A stretch of 45,293 nucleotides of DNA from Fibrobacter sp. (GCA_012513915.1 JAAZBG010000018.1:1-45293), one strand, 5' to 3'; shown: positions 34,801 to 44,284, counted from the first letter of the stretch. Notes: a model not told the origin generated them from the sequence alone. Numbers and translations: made by a program.

Positions 34801-35940
34801 ATGATTTATAGAGAACAATTAGCAACTTTAAAGAAATATATCGATTCATTTCCAGTTGTTGCAGTACTTGGGCCAAGACAGTGTGGTAAATCAACTTTAG
34901 CTAAAGAATTTATCAAAAACAATGCAGATTGGACCTATCTGGACCTTGAACGGCCTTCCGATATTCAGAAAATAGCAGACCCTGAGTATTATTTTAACAC
35001 ATTGGGTTCTAAAAGGTTATGTATAGATGAAGTGCAACTGCGTCCAAACCTTTTTCCGGTATTACGATCGGTTATTGATGCACGAAGAGAGAACGGTCGT
35101 TTTCTAATTCTTGGTTCAGCATCACCAGAACTTCTCCAGCAAGGTTCAGAGACATTAGCTGGTCGAATATCTTTTATTGAATTAACTCCGTTTACTTTAA
35201 ATGAGATACAAGAAACTGTCTCTTACAGGGATCATTGGCTCAGAGGTGGTTTTCCTCCAAGTATTCTCTCTCAATCGGAAGATGTTTCAATGATCTGGCG
35301 GGAAGATTTTATCCGCACCTTTCTGGAAAGGGATATTTTATCCAGGCACTTCCGGATACAATCGTCACAGGTATCCCGCATTTTGACAATGTGCGCACAT
35401 ACTCAGGGCCAGATCTTTAATATTTCAAAAATATGTGAATCGATAGGGTTAAGTCGTCCGACAGTACAATCACTGCTTGACAATTTAGTTCAAACATTTA
35501 TGGTACGTAAAATTGAGCCGTTTACAAATAATGTGAAAAAAAGAATTGTGAAATCACCTAAACTTTATATTAGAGATAGTGGTATTTTGCATGCACTTCT
35601 TGGTATAGAAACTTTTGATGAACTTTTTGGTAATCCTGTTTTTGGCAGTTCATGGGAAGGATATGCTATAGAAAATATTATTGCAGCATATCCACGATGG
35701 AAATATTTCTTTTATCGAACAACTAATGGAGCAGAAATGGATTTGGTACTCGAAAAAGGAAATAAAAAAATAGCTTTTGAGTTTAAAGCTTCAGTGGCCC
35801 CAAAACTTAGTCAAGGATTCTGGAATGCTGTGGAAGATATCAATCCTGAAATTACCTATGTCGTTATACCCGAAGGTGAACAATACTCTGTTAAAGATAA
35901 CGTAACGGTCATTTCGCTTAACGCTTTTAGTAAACGTTAA
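34801..35940 (+). CDS. AAA_14/DUF4143 ATPase
   Basis: A 379-residue protein with the common AAA_14 plus DUF4143 structure. The Walker A motif is GPRQCGKST (24-32), followed by DLERPSD, the Walker B-like CIDEVQL, a sensor-type ILGSASPELLQQGSETLAGR, then WLRGGFPPS, RTFLERDI, a helix-turn-helix-like GLSRPTVQSLLDNL, and the C-terminal nuclease-like region (GSSWEGYAIENII, FFYRTTNGAEMDLVLEKGNKKIAFEFK). The C-terminal D-x-E-x-K arrangement fits a PD-(D/E)XK fold. Such genes are widespread in multiple copies and of uncertain role. It is on its own transcript. It is not related to the CIS-type AAA+ ATPase (Afp15). Confidence 0.92.
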   Translation: MIYREQLATLKKYIDSFPVVAVLGPRQCGKSTLAKEFIKNNADWTYLDLERPSDIQKIADPEYYFNTLGSKRLCIDEVQLRPNLFPVLRSVIDARRENGRFLILGSASPELLQQGSETLAGRISFIELTPFTLNEIQETVSYRDHWLRGGFPPSILSQSEDVSMIWREDFIRTFLERDILSRHFRIQSSQVSRILTMCAHTQGQIFNISKICESIGLSRPTVQSLLDNLVQTFMVRKIEPFTNNVKKRIVKSPKLYIRDSGILHALLGIETFDELFGNPVFGSSWEGYAIENIIAAYPRWKYFFYRTTNGAEMDLVLEKGNKKIAFEFKASVAPKLSQGFWNAVEDINPEITYVVIPEGEQYSVKDNVTVISLNAFSKR

Positions 35941-36110
35941 AGTTATTGAACCACGCCTGCACCAGAATATCATCCGGGGTCTCACATTCCTCAATAATCA
36001 TTAAAATTGTCAATTCCCCTTACTGCTTAACCAGCAATAAACCTGGTAGTAGACAATAAGTCTATAGTCGCACGGGTGCCCTGTGAGAAATATAAACCGT
36101 GTGTTATGGT

Positions 36111-36170
36111 CCCCCTCTACATTTCTTAATGGAGAGGGGGCAGGGGGGTGAGGCCAAAAAAGGCCGGGAT
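36111..36170 (+). repeat. 60-bp dispersed palindromic element, copy 1
   Basis: A 60-base element with CCCCCTCT and AGAGGGGG arms around ATTTCTTAAT, then CAGGGGGGTGAGGCC, an A run and GGCCGGGAT. A near-identical copy occurs at 40187-40250 in the same orientation. In this copy the hairpin arm has one mismatch (CTAC against GGAG). It lies downstream of the DUF4143 gene and downstream of the giant lipoprotein gene on the other strand. GC-rich elements of this shape occur at gene ends in several phyla; that comparison is from memory. Confidence 0.85.
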
Positions 36171-36206
36171 TACAATACCCCCGGGCAGTCGCCCGGGGGT
36201 ATTGTA
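36171..36206. terminator. Perfect 16-bp stem-loop
   Basis: TACAATACCCCCGGGC (36171-36186) and its exact complement at 36191-36206 enclose a four-base loop, AGTC. It lies 34 bases from the stop of the 1236-residue lipoprotein gene and is joined directly to repeat copy 1. On the minus strand a run of six T follows nine bases later. It probably terminates one or both convergent transcripts. Confidence 0.65.
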
Positions 36207-36239
36207 AGTATTTAAAGTAGTGTCGTTTACTATTGGCAA

Positions 36240-39200
36240 TTATTTTTCAACATTACCGTTTTCGTCGGTTTTTATCACATAGCATTTATCAGCATATAAT
36301 TCAATTGATGCTGCACCTAAAATAATAAATCCACCATCTTTTGTTAATTCTAATGATCGGGCACGCTCGAATTTACTTGTTCCAAATGTTTTGAACCAGG
36401 TAATTTCACCGTTTGAATCGGTTTTTACCAAATAAATGTCCGTTTCTCCATTACCAAGTGCTTCTGTAGTAGAAACATATATGAAACCACCATCAGCTGT
36501 TTGTCTTACAGATCTAATGTCGCCAGTTCCAAGTGGGTTTGTTTTTTGCCATAAAACAGTACCATTAGAAGAAATTTTTACCAGTACATCGCAATAAGTG
36601 CTAGAATATCCAGTTCCACCTGCAATAAATCCACCATCAGTTGTTTGTCTTATACACTTTCCACGATAAAGCGCAAGATCAGCGTAGCTTTTTTCCCAAA
36701 GTACTTTAGCATTTGCATCTGTTCTTGCTATTTCGAACTCATTATAATCATCACCAATTAAAATAAACCCACCGTCGTTTAATTCCTGGCCATCAATAAA
36801 ATAACCACAAGTTCCAATAAAAGAAGTCTGTGACTCACCTTGTAGATATGGCATTTGAATTATACATGAAGGGCTGCCTCCACCGAGAACATAACTGCCG
36901 CTTTTAGTTTCAAGTGCAAAAGAACCATTCATTTTTTCGCCATACGAGATAGATTCTAAAAGGTTTAAATTCTGACTAATTCTCGTTATGTTCATCATTC
37001 CACTGTATGTTCCACCCATGATAAGATTTCCATCAGATGTTGCTTTAATAGAGTTTAAAATATAATCATAGTTACCATATCCATAAGTTTTCGTTCCGAC
37101 AACGTTACCTTGTGAATCGAGTTTCTTAACTACAGGTGAAGAGATATCGTCTGAATTCCTTGTAATACCTACAAAATGATAGCTACCATCGTTTCCTTGT
37201 GTAATTGCATTAGGCGTAATGTTGTCGTCGATTACTTTTTCAAAAGTAATACACCCAAACACAGCCTTGATAGTCGCATTGCCCTGAGTCAACTTCACCG
37301 TTGTGCTTGTAACAGTGGTATCTGCAATGATTGCCGATCCACTTGTCACTCTCCAGCATTTGAACCTGAAACCATTTGCTGCTGTGGCAGTGATAGCCGT
37401 TGTTACATTTGAATCGACACTGACATTACCCGAGAGATTGACTGTACCATTAACAGGTGCGCTTATTGTCAAGGTATATTTTTTAACGGTCCACTGAGCG
37501 TACAACGTCGTATCGCTTTTAATTCTGAATGTCGCACCAGACGCAAGTGCTGTACCACTGCCATCTGCCCCTGTGTTCCAGCCGTTAAAATCAAAGCCGG
37601 TCTTCGAAAGGCTGCCTGTATTCGCTGCAACAGTTGCGAGTGTATTCGAGTCGAGTGTCACATCTGCCGGAGCAGTTCCACCGGTGTTGCCGTTACCAGC
37701 GTATGACAGTGTGTATGTTTTAATTTTCCACTTTGCAAATAGTGTCGTATTTGACGATATAATAAATGTTCCAGTCCCTGCAACGAATGATGTTCCACTG
37801 CCGTTTTCAGCAGCATTCCATCCGTCAAACGTATACCCGGTTTTTGTCAAACCGCCTGTATTACCCAAAACGGTTACACTTGCACCGGTGTCGTACTGGT
37901 TTGCATCAATAGGAACGCTGCCTCCAACATTACCGTTTCCATTATACGTAACGGTATATTGCTTGAGTTTCCACTGTGCGTAAAGGGTTACATTTAACGC
38001 TGGCATATTAAATGTTGTCGCCGCGACTCGTGCGGTCCCGCTGCCGTCTGCAAGTGTGTTCCACCCTGTAAATGTATATCCTTTTTTCACAAGTGTTCCT
38101 GAACTCAGAACTGATACAACTGCTCCGGTTTCATATTTATTGACATCCGCAGGAACAGTGCCTGTTCCTGTGTTCGCGTCATACGTAACTGTAAATGTTG
38201 GATTCAGAGTCCAACGGGCGAACAGTGTAACATTTCCTGTACCCATATTAAATGTCGATCCGGGGACATAGACAGTGCCACTTCCATCCGCAGCGGTATT
38301 CCACCCTGCAAAAGTAAACCCTGTTTTTACAAGATTTCCGGTATTACCTTTTACAGTGACAGAAGCTCCTGTTTCATAGTTACCCGCATCAGATGGTACA
38401 ATACCGGTTGTAGTAGTATTACCATCATACGTAACTGTAAATGTTGGATTCAGTGTCCACCTGGCGTACAGCGTGACATTACTTGTACCCATAATAAATG
38501 TCGAACCCATTGCATAAGCAGTGCCACTTCCATCCGCAGCAGTATTCCAGCCTGCAAAGGTAAACCCTGTTTTTGCGAGTGCTCCGGCATTTTCCTTAAC
38601 TGTCACCAACGATCCTGTCTCATATTTTCCAGCATCTGATGGAACAATACCAGTGGTATTAGTATTTCCATCGTACGTCACAGTAAAAGTAGGATTCTGT
38701 GTCCAACGGGCGAATAAGGTGACATCATTAGTGCCAATTAACAATGAAGAACCTTCAGAATACGCAGCACCACTTCCATCAGCAGCGGTATTCCAACCTG
38801 CAAAAACGTATCCGGTTTTAGCAAGATTTCCGGTATTACCCTTTACAGCCACAGTTGAACCTGTTTCATATTTACCTGTATCTGTTGGAATTGTTCCAGA
38901 AGAATTTCCATTTCCGTTGTAAGTAATTGCATAATTTGGAACGTATTTAATTTTAATTGTTTTAGTCGTTGTGAGTGCATTAATGGATTTGTCAATAACC
39001 GTAAGCTGAATTACATTGTATACTCCAGCAACCAGACCTGTTATGGTGATTGAATAATGTCCGTTTACCAAAACTGCGGGAATCGTTTTTCCGTTAAAAA
39101 CCGCATAGACTGAATCAATACCGCTGGCATCGCTACAGAGCATATCAACAACATAGTTTACTGAATTATTTGTTACACTTGAGTCTCTGTCGGGAACAAG

Positions 39201-39950
39201 TATCGTGACCTCTGGTGGGGTAGTATCTTTACCAGATGCAGTAACAGTAAGTACCAGTTCCATAGTATCTTTCAAGCCGGATGGGTCGCTTGCAATAAGT
39301 TCAACACTGTTTTTTCCAATTGTTGCTGCGCTTGCCTGAAACACATAAAGGCTATCGATAATAGTATCTCCGGGTAATGGTTTGCCGGAAATTGCATAAC
39401 TCAGTAGATCTTTGTCCGGGTCGGAACACAATGGGGATAGATTAAGTTCATATCGGGCTGTGTCGTTAAGTGTAACAGGCAATGTAGTTTCCAACCATTT
39501 TGGTGGATGATTACCTGGTTGTGTTGTCGACGCCTTTTTCACGATGGTAATACCGGCAGAAACAGGCAGAAGGTTAACTATCTGAGAATATGGGATAACG
39601 GTGACAAACTTGTAGCCAGTATCAGCAAAAGAGATAACTTTCCAGATTGTGTCGCGATTGGTGTTACCGAAATACCTGAACAGGGTATCAAATAGTGCTT
39701 TCCCTTCAGCGGTTACTGAAAGTTTTAGCGAATCTATATTTTCAGGAAGGTTTATCACTAAACCAATCAGGATCGGTTTGTCCACTGTATCGGTAATTGA
39801 TACAGTGCTTTGTATCCAAAGTGAGTTTCGAAAGTACAACTCAACTCTGGTATTTGAAGCGTCCATGGGGTCTTGCGGCAGCTTGCATTGCAGCATGACC
39901 ATAATTACAAAGAAAAGTCCAAGAAAAGGTGATGCGAATCCTCGAAACAT
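36240..39950 (-). CDS. Giant lipoprotein with six InlB-type repeats
   Basis: A 1236-residue surface lipoprotein with lipobox MVMLQC (C22). Residues 30-140 are unknown beta sheet. About 145-335 resembles cadherin/Ig-like modules (PPKWLETTLPVTLND, DTTPPEVTILVPDRD). Residues 341-823 hold six Listeria-Bacteroides (InlB B-type) repeats of about 80 residues, each with G-Y/F-x-F-x-G-W-N and L-F/Y-A-x-W. A divergent related unit follows (824-900). About 915-1236 is a DGGFI-type propeller (TADGGFIYV, TKDGGFIILG). AAGGAG seven bases upstream fixes the start. InlB repeats are adhesive or structural in surface proteins of several phyla. The gene sits between two direct 60-bp repeats. No signal for cell-wall anchoring apart from the lipid. 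Confidence 0.92.
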   Translation of the reverse strand: MFRGFASPFLGLFFVIMVMLQCKLPQDPMDASNTRVELYFRNSLWIQSTVSITDTVDKPILIGLVINLPENIDSLKLSVTAEGKALFDTLFRYFGNTNRDTIWKVISFADTGYKFVTVIPYSQIVNLLPVSAGITIVKKASTTQPGNHPPKWLETTLPVTLNDTARYELNLSPLCSDPDKDLLSYAISGKPLPGDTIIDSLYVFQASAATIGKNSVELIASDPSGLKDTMELVLTVTASGKDTTPPEVTILVPDRDSSVTNNSVNYVVDMLCSDASGIDSVYAVFNGKTIPAVLVNGHYSITITGLVAGVYNVIQLTVIDKSINALTTTKTIKIKYVPNYAITYNGNGNSSGTIPTDTGKYETGSTVAVKGNTGNLAKTGYVFAGWNTAADGSGAAYSEGSSLLIGTNDVTLFARWTQNPTFTVTYDGNTNTTGIVPSDAGKYETGSLVTVKENAGALAKTGFTFAGWNTAADGSGTAYAMGSTFIMGTSNVTLYARWTLNPTFTVTYDGNTTTTGIVPSDAGNYETGASVTVKGNTGNLVKTGFTFAGWNTAADGSGTVYVPGSTFNMGTGNVTLFARWTLNPTFTVTYDANTGTGTVPADVNKYETGAVVSVLSSGTLVKKGYTFTGWNTLADGSGTARVAATTFNMPALNVTLYAQWKLKQYTVTYNGNGNVGGSVPIDANQYDTGASVTVLGNTGGLTKTGYTFDGWNAAENGSGTSFVAGTGTFIISSNTTLFAKWKIKTYTLSYAGNGNTGGTAPADVTLDSNTLATVAANTGSLSKTGFDFNGWNTGADGSGTALASGATFRIKSDTTLYAQWTVKKYTLTISAPVNGTVNLSGNVSVDSNVTTAITATAANGFRFKCWRVTSGSAIIADTTVTSTTVKLTQGNATIKAVFGCITFEKVIDDNITPNAITQGNDGSYHFVGITRNSDDISSPVVKKLDSQGNVVGTKTYGYGNYDYILNSIKATSDGNLIMGGTYSGMMNITRISQNLNLLESISYGEKMNGSFALETKSGSYVLGGGSPSCIIQMPYLQGESQTSFIGTCGYFIDGQELNDGGFILIGDDYNEFEIARTDANAKVLWEKSYADLALYRGKCIRQTTDGGFIAGGTGYSSTYCDVLVKISSNGTVLWQKTNPLGTGDIRSVRQTADGGFIYVSTTEALGNGETDIYLVKTDSNGEITWFKTFGTSKFERARSLELTKDGGFIILGAASIELYADKCYVIKTDENGNVEK
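37482..38930. repeat. Tandem repeat region inside the giant lipoprotein gene
   Basis: Six units of about 237-246 bases encode the InlB-type repeats. Units two and three (roughly 38440 to 38690 and 38195 to 38440) are very similar at the DNA level, with long shared stretches such as those coding for GFTFAGWNTAADGSG, while units five and six have diverged. This gradient suggests recent duplication in the first half. The region could vary in copy number and is prone to assembly collapse. Confidence 0.8.
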
Positions 39951-40186
39951 AATAAAACTCCTTGAGTGTTAAAATAAAAGACAATTTATAAAGACTGTTT
40001 TAAATCCCTGAAACAAAATAATAAAAATTTGTATGCAGGTTTACAAACTTTTATCACATTTTTATTCGCAGTAACACTGTGATCCCGCAAGTGTATGACA
40101 CAAACTTAGTGTTCAGAAATTAGTGCGTGTTCAGGCTGATAGTGATAAATAAATGAATTATGTCAATTAGAGTATCAATTTCAACT

Positions 40187-40250
40187 CCCCCTCTCCATTT
40201 CTTAATGGAGAGGGGGCAGGGGGGTGAGGCCCAAAAAAAAGGCCGGGATC
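40187..40250 (+). repeat. 60-bp dispersed palindromic element, copy 2
   Basis: This is the second copy of the element at 36111, in the same orientation. CCCCCTCTCCATT and AATGGAGAGGGGG form a perfect 13-bp stem around TCTT, followed by CAGGGGGGTGAGGCC and an A run. It lies directly downstream of the xylanase gene and upstream of the giant lipoprotein gene. Its right end forms part of the xylanase terminator. Confidence 0.85.
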
Positions 40251-40265
40251 AAATCAATCCCGGCC
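40233..40265 (-). terminator. Intrinsic terminator of the xylanase gene
   Basis: On the minus strand GGCCGGGAT and ATCCCGGCC form a nine-base-pair stem around a seven-base loop and are followed at once by TTTTTTTT. It lies 28 bases after the xylanase stop. This is a textbook rho-independent terminator and shows that the dispersed element can serve as one. Confidence 0.85.
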
Positions 40266-40292
40266 TTCACAAACTATCAAATCAACTACTAC

Positions 40293-41972
40293 TTATTTAC
40301 CATTAAGAGCATTAAGCACCTGTGTATAAACAGCCTTTTTCTGACCATTATTGTTGAAAAGCAACGACTGCGAGTTTTGTCTGGGGTTAGTGGTATTGCA
40401 GATTGCTCCACCGAAATTGTTAAGCCATGATTCTTCGTCATTAACTCCCCACCAGGTGATCGCTACGCATTTGGGATTATTGACACATACTGCGGTGATA
40501 TCATGATATAACTGAGATTGCTGTGCTGCGGTAACCAGACCTCCGCAGAGATTAATATCCCATTCAGAAATAAGGACGTCAAGTCCGAGGCTTGCGTAAT
40601 AGTCCATATTATCCTTTACTGCCTGTGCCGTTGGAATATTATTCGGAGGACCGATGTGCATCTGGAAGCCAATTCCATCGATAGGGGCACCTTTGTCAAG
40701 CCATTCCTTTACTTTTTTACGAAGGAAACGGGATTTATCATTATCGCCATCGATACTGTAATCGTTATAGTAGAGCTTCATGTCTTTCATATTATGACTG
40801 TCGGCGTATTCACGGGCCATTTTAAATGCCAGCGGAATGAAGTCTTCACCAATCAGGTTGTAAAAAACCGATTCGCGCATTCTTGCATTGCCCGAACCGA
40901 CATCACTGTCTGTTTTGATTGCTTCATTGACAACATCCCATGCAATAATTTTATTGCCGAAATGTTCCATAACTGTTTCGATGTGTTTTTTCATTACTGA
41001 TTGAATACGATCACGGTTATTAATAGACTCTACCCATTTGGGGAGCTGGCTATGCCAGACAAGAGCGTGGCCTTTTACCTTTACCCCTTTAGATTGTGCT
41101 GCACTTACAATTTGGTCAGCTGTGCCGAAAGTAAACACACCTTCAGTACCCTCAGTAGCATCCCATTTCATTGCATTATCGGCCGTTATATAATTGAACT
41201 CCTTACCAATAAGTTCATTATTAACACCGCGCTGGTCTACCGCCGCACCGATTAAAATCTGATGATTACTTCTGCACATACCAGCTGCCTTAAGTGTTGT
41301 TGCATTACAGGTAGTTGCAACAATTGAATCCATTGTAATTGCAAGATTGGATACTGTGTATGAACTGATTGGTGTACGTTTCTCGGAAAAACCGGTTTTT
41401 CTCATAACAAGTGTATCTACATCAGCCGCCGCAGCAGCACTCTTTGCAAGTGTGAGCTGGTTCATATCCGAATTACCGGAGACACACTGAAGTCTCGCTG
41501 AAAGACCCGGGAGCTGCAGGAGCGGGCTTGTATAGGTTTTCCCATTCAGGGTGATTTTCAAAATGTTAAGACCGGCAGTAAATGATGGCAACAGAATCGA
41601 ACCTGATGAACTGTTCATTTTTGTAAAGTTTACGGAAGAAACCCTTTTACCATCACTGCTATACACTGATGCTATACCGTTGAGCTCTTTCTCGGTGCTA
41701 TGAATGTAAAGCTCTCTGCCATTCAGACTGAAACTTAATGGCTGTGCTCCCGATGATGACATTTTTACTACAGCTGTTGTTACGATGGAAAAATTGCCCG
41801 AGGCATCAGTTGTAGCACTGACACCACTGACTTTGGCGAGCGTACAGGTAACATCTTTGATGGCACCTCCACCACTATTTTTAACTGTTCCGCTAATCGA
41901 AATTGTCTGTGCTGTAGCAAGTGACTGCAGAAGTGCAACCAGCATGAATAACGTAATTATGAGCCCCCTCAT
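40293..41972 (-). CDS. Secreted GH10 endo-xylanase with N-terminal accessory domains
   Basis: A 559-residue xylan-degrading enzyme. A signal peptide (cleavage near TAQ) is followed by a carboxypeptidase-regulatory-like domain (SISGTVKNSGGGAIKDV, about 24-70) and a beta domain with SSDGKRVSSVNF and GLNILKITLNGKTYTS (about 90-150), resembling Fibrobacter secretion- or surface-linked modules placed N-terminally here. The GH10 barrel spans about 222-559. The acid/base is E350 in WDVVNEA and the nucleophile is E470 in ISEWDIN. The usual nucleophile motif is TELDI, so the following W is a small variation. GHALVWHSQLP and TWWGVNDEESWL are also typical. AAGGAG precedes the start. Confidence 0.96.
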   Translation of the reverse strand: MRGLIITLFMLVALLQSLATAQTISISGTVKNSGGGAIKDVTCTLAKVSGVSATTDASGNFSIVTTAVVKMSSSGAQPLSFSLNGRELYIHSTEKELNGIASVYSSDGKRVSSVNFTKMNSSSGSILLPSFTAGLNILKITLNGKTYTSPLLQLPGLSARLQCVSGNSDMNQLTLAKSAAAAADVDTLVMRKTGFSEKRTPISSYTVSNLAITMDSIVATTCNATTLKAAGMCRSNHQILIGAAVDQRGVNNELIGKEFNYITADNAMKWDATEGTEGVFTFGTADQIVSAAQSKGVKVKGHALVWHSQLPKWVESINNRDRIQSVMKKHIETVMEHFGNKIIAWDVVNEAIKTDSDVGSGNARMRESVFYNLIGEDFIPLAFKMAREYADSHNMKDMKLYYNDYSIDGDNDKSRFLRKKVKEWLDKGAPIDGIGFQMHIGPPNNIPTAQAVKDNMDYYASLGLDVLISEWDINLCGGLVTAAQQSQLYHDITAVCVNNPKCVAITWWGVNDEESWLNNFGGAICNTTNPRQNSQSLLFNNNGQKKAVYTQVLNALNGK

Positions 41973-42204
41973 TAAAACTCCTTTTTAAATGAAAATTGTA
42001 CCTTATCTGTCCCAAATATAAAGATACATTGAAAAACTCTATGGAAATACTGAAAGTCCGTGGCCTTTTCCGTACACAAGTTGTGTACAAAAGTATTGCA
42101 TCCAAACGATGGTAAAAAATTATAAAATATTGTTATATAATAAGTTACAGCACTGGAATCAACCTGTAATATCGAAAATGAAAAATGTCTACAATACAGA
42201 CAAC

Positions 42205-42226
42205 ACCCGGTTGTAAACCACCGGGT
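42205..42226. terminator. Short hairpin after the radical SAM gene
   Basis: ACCCGG (42205-42210) and CCGGGT (42221-42226) form a six-base-pair stem around a ten-base loop, 24 bases beyond the stop at 42250. No T run follows directly on the minus strand, so it is a weak candidate. Confidence 0.35.
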
Positions 42227-42249
42227 TAACCAGGCCAGGATTCAATTGG

Positions 42250-43203
42250 TTACGATTCTGCAGAGATCTTTCTCACCCTGTAAAATAACTTATCATTAAC
42301 AGAGTATGTTTCAGCAGTACCATTAGCAGTTACATTGTCAAGTGCAGCATGGATCTCGTTTATTGTTTTTCCCGCGATCACCGAGAGCTCTTCAAGTGTT
42401 GATGGTCGCCGGCGGATAAGGCTTAAAACTGTTTCCTCAAGATCCGCTCCTGTAATCTCTGATTTTGGACGCGAACCACTGCGTGAAATGATTTCAACAG
42501 GAAGAGGAGAGAGGTACTGAGCAATGTAAGAAAGTTTTTGTGGTAATACCGGGGTAACCCAGTCGCAGGCTCCTGGTCTGTCAAGACTGTTGAGCTGCAC
42601 CCGCTGAGGTTGTATTTTTGTCAACATTTCCTTGAATAACTTCAATTCAGATTCTGTGTCGTTGATATCCGGTACGATAAATACCTCAACCCACATAACA
42701 CCCTTATATTCATGCGCGAACTGTATAAGTCCGTCAATTACCTTTTTGTTGTCCAGTGCCCTGTCCGGACGGTTAACTGCTGCAAAAGCTTCATCTGAAA
42801 CCGCATCAAGGGACGGGCAGATCAGATCAACGTGCAGACAATCACGACGAACCTGCGGATCATAAAAAAGTGTGCCATTGGTAAGTAGTGCGGTCTTGTA
42901 CTGTGGATACGATGTTTTGACAAAATTAACAATCCTGCCAAGGCATGAGTTCAGTGTTGGTTCTCCGCTTCCGGCAAAAGTCACATAGTCAAGTTTCGGA
43001 TTTTTTGCAAGATAGTCGGTCAGCTCACTTTTCAATGCATCAAAGCTGACATATTCTTTACGGTCACAACTTAAAACAGTTGTGTCACCACATTCACAAT
43101 AGACACAGTTAAGTGAACAGGTTTTAAAAGGAACCATATCCACACCAAGAGAGATACCAAGGCGACGTGAATTCACTGGACCAAAAAGATATTTGTATGA
43201 CAT
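42250..43203 (-). CDS. Radical SAM protein with C-terminal winged-helix domain
   Basis: A 317-residue enzyme. The cluster motif is CSLNCVYC (CxxxCxxC), preceded by FGPVNSRRLGISLGVDMVP as in the COG0731-like radical SAM group. Further family segments are VTFAGSGEPTLN, LTNGTLF, DLICPSLDAVSDEAFAAVNRP and VEVFIVPDIND. From about 240, GADLEETVLSLIRRRPSTLEELSVIAGKTINEIHAALDN looks like a winged helix. Substrates of this group are mostly unknown. It is preceded on the same strand by the DUF1573 gene, with 63 bases and a probable terminator between them. Confidence 0.88.
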   Translation of the reverse strand: MSYKYLFGPVNSRRLGISLGVDMVPFKTCSLNCVYCECGDTTVLSCDRKEYVSFDALKSELTDYLAKNPKLDYVTFAGSGEPTLNSCLGRIVNFVKTSYPQYKTALLTNGTLFYDPQVRRDCLHVDLICPSLDAVSDEAFAAVNRPDRALDNKKVIDGLIQFAHEYKGVMWVEVFIVPDINDTESELKLFKEMLTKIQPQRVQLNSLDRPGACDWVTPVLPQKLSYIAQYLSPLPVEIISRSGSRPKSEITGADLEETVLSLIRRRPSTLEELSVIAGKTINEIHAALDNVTANGTAETYSVNDKLFYRVRKISAES

Positions 43204-43243
43204 CGTATTCTCGTATTGTTGAGTATGCCGGTAGTGTCAAATC

Positions 43244-43266
43244 AAAATGATCTGAGTCTGATCATC
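43244..43266 (-). terminator. Putative terminator of the DUF1573 gene
   Basis: ATGATC and GATCAT (43260-43265 and 43247-43252 in minus-strand order) pair around a seven-base loop and are followed by TTTGATTTG. It abuts the stop of the DUF1573 gene. The stem is short but the T-rich trailer fits an intrinsic terminator. Confidence 0.4.
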
Positions 43267-43998
43267 TTAATTCGCTATAGCTCCCGGCAGCTTTATTTCA
43301 GGAACTTTTGGATGATTCGTTGTAATGGTGAAATCACCGAACTTTGGCTCCTTTTCCTTTACTGCATGAGAAACTATCAGTTTGTAAACAGACAGCTTCT
43401 TGTCGCTGCTTTCAACTTTTGTAAGTTTATACTGTGGAAAAAGTTCAAGATCCGCCTGCCATGCGGGTGTTCCCTGGTTTGAATCATACATTTTAAAGGA
43501 TATTGATGTAACTGCAAGATCTGCTTTTTCTGTAGATAATGTCAGGCTATCGGTAAAGGGTTTCTGATCTGCAGAGACAAGCTGAAGACTCTCTTTTGAT
43601 AATGTCACATATGACTTGAGCGTACCACCAAGTGCTACCACAAGCTCCGGAGTATTTTTTGCATTTGAATAGATAGTCATGTTTTTCTTGAACGGACCGG
43701 TGTGTATACTCTTTAAGTCAATTGACTGAATTACCTTTCCGGTTTTTCCCGGGGCAATAATTGAGTCGTATCCAACAGTGGTACATCCGCATGATGCCTT
43801 TACTCTGCTGATTGTCAGGGTGCTGTCCCCGGTATTTTTAATGATAAAGGTGTGTTCCACTTTTTTCACATCACCCTGAAACATCGGACCTGCATCAAAG
43901 TCTGATGAATCCACACTGATCATTGGCGCACCAATTACTGAAATAAGTAAGAGCTGGCTGAGAAAAAATGTCGCTGCTGCAAATTTGCTGATAGTCAT
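43267..43998 (-). CDS. Exported DUF1573 protein
   Basis: A 243-residue exported protein. A signal peptide (AAATFFLSQLLLISVIGA) precedes a DUF1573 Ig-like domain: FDAGPMFQGDVKKVEHTFIIKNTGDSTLTISRVKASCGCTT with the family's CGC and the following P-G-K-T-G-K segment (IIAPGKTGKVIQSIDLKS). The C-terminal 110 residues form a second beta sandwich (KSYVTLSKESLQLVS, GDFTITTNHPKVPEIKLPG). The ATG at 43998 is well spaced from GGAGG, whereas the ATG at 44004 is too close. Function of the family is not established; members are common in Bacteroidota and Fibrobacterota. Confidence 0.85.
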   Translation of the reverse strand: MTISKFAAATFFLSQLLLISVIGAPMISVDSSDFDAGPMFQGDVKKVEHTFIIKNTGDSTLTISRVKASCGCTTVGYDSIIAPGKTGKVIQSIDLKSIHTGPFKKNMTIYSNAKNTPELVVALGGTLKSYVTLSKESLQLVSADQKPFTDSLTLSTEKADLAVTSISFKMYDSNQGTPAWQADLELFPQYKLTKVESSDKKLSVYKLIVSHAVKEKEPKFGDFTITTNHPKVPEIKLPGAIAN

Positions 43999-44284
43999 AT
44001 ACATACCCTCCAGTTTTTATAAGCATTACGATTATTGCCCGAAATAATTGTCAAACACATGCATTGCTGCAAACTGTCGAAAAACTAAAAATAATTTACG
44101 CAAATTTCAAAAACGCCTGTATGCTTTAATCATGCAACGAATTTTAAAAAAATGTCAATAAGAGCAGCGTTAATTTTGTATTTTCTGTTACAAATCAGAC
44201 GGTTTCAGTAATTGTTCCTGCGGATGCAGCCTGACCGTATATTTCTGATATACTACCAGTTTTTAAGCAGAAGAGTATGCGCAC

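Noticed and set aside
34801..35940. The DUF4143 ATPase as the missing eCIS ATPase
   Set aside because: Its domains are AAA_14 and DUF4143 with a PD-(D/E)XK-like end, on a separate transcript; Afp15 has a different AAA+ plan.
37482..38930. CRISPR array
   Set aside because: The repeat period is about 240 bases, in frame and coding for InlB-type repeats; there are no short repeats with spacers.
40518..41000. Plus-strand frame inside the xylanase gene
   Set aside because: It is antisense to a certain GH10 domain and has no ribosome binding site or family resemblance.
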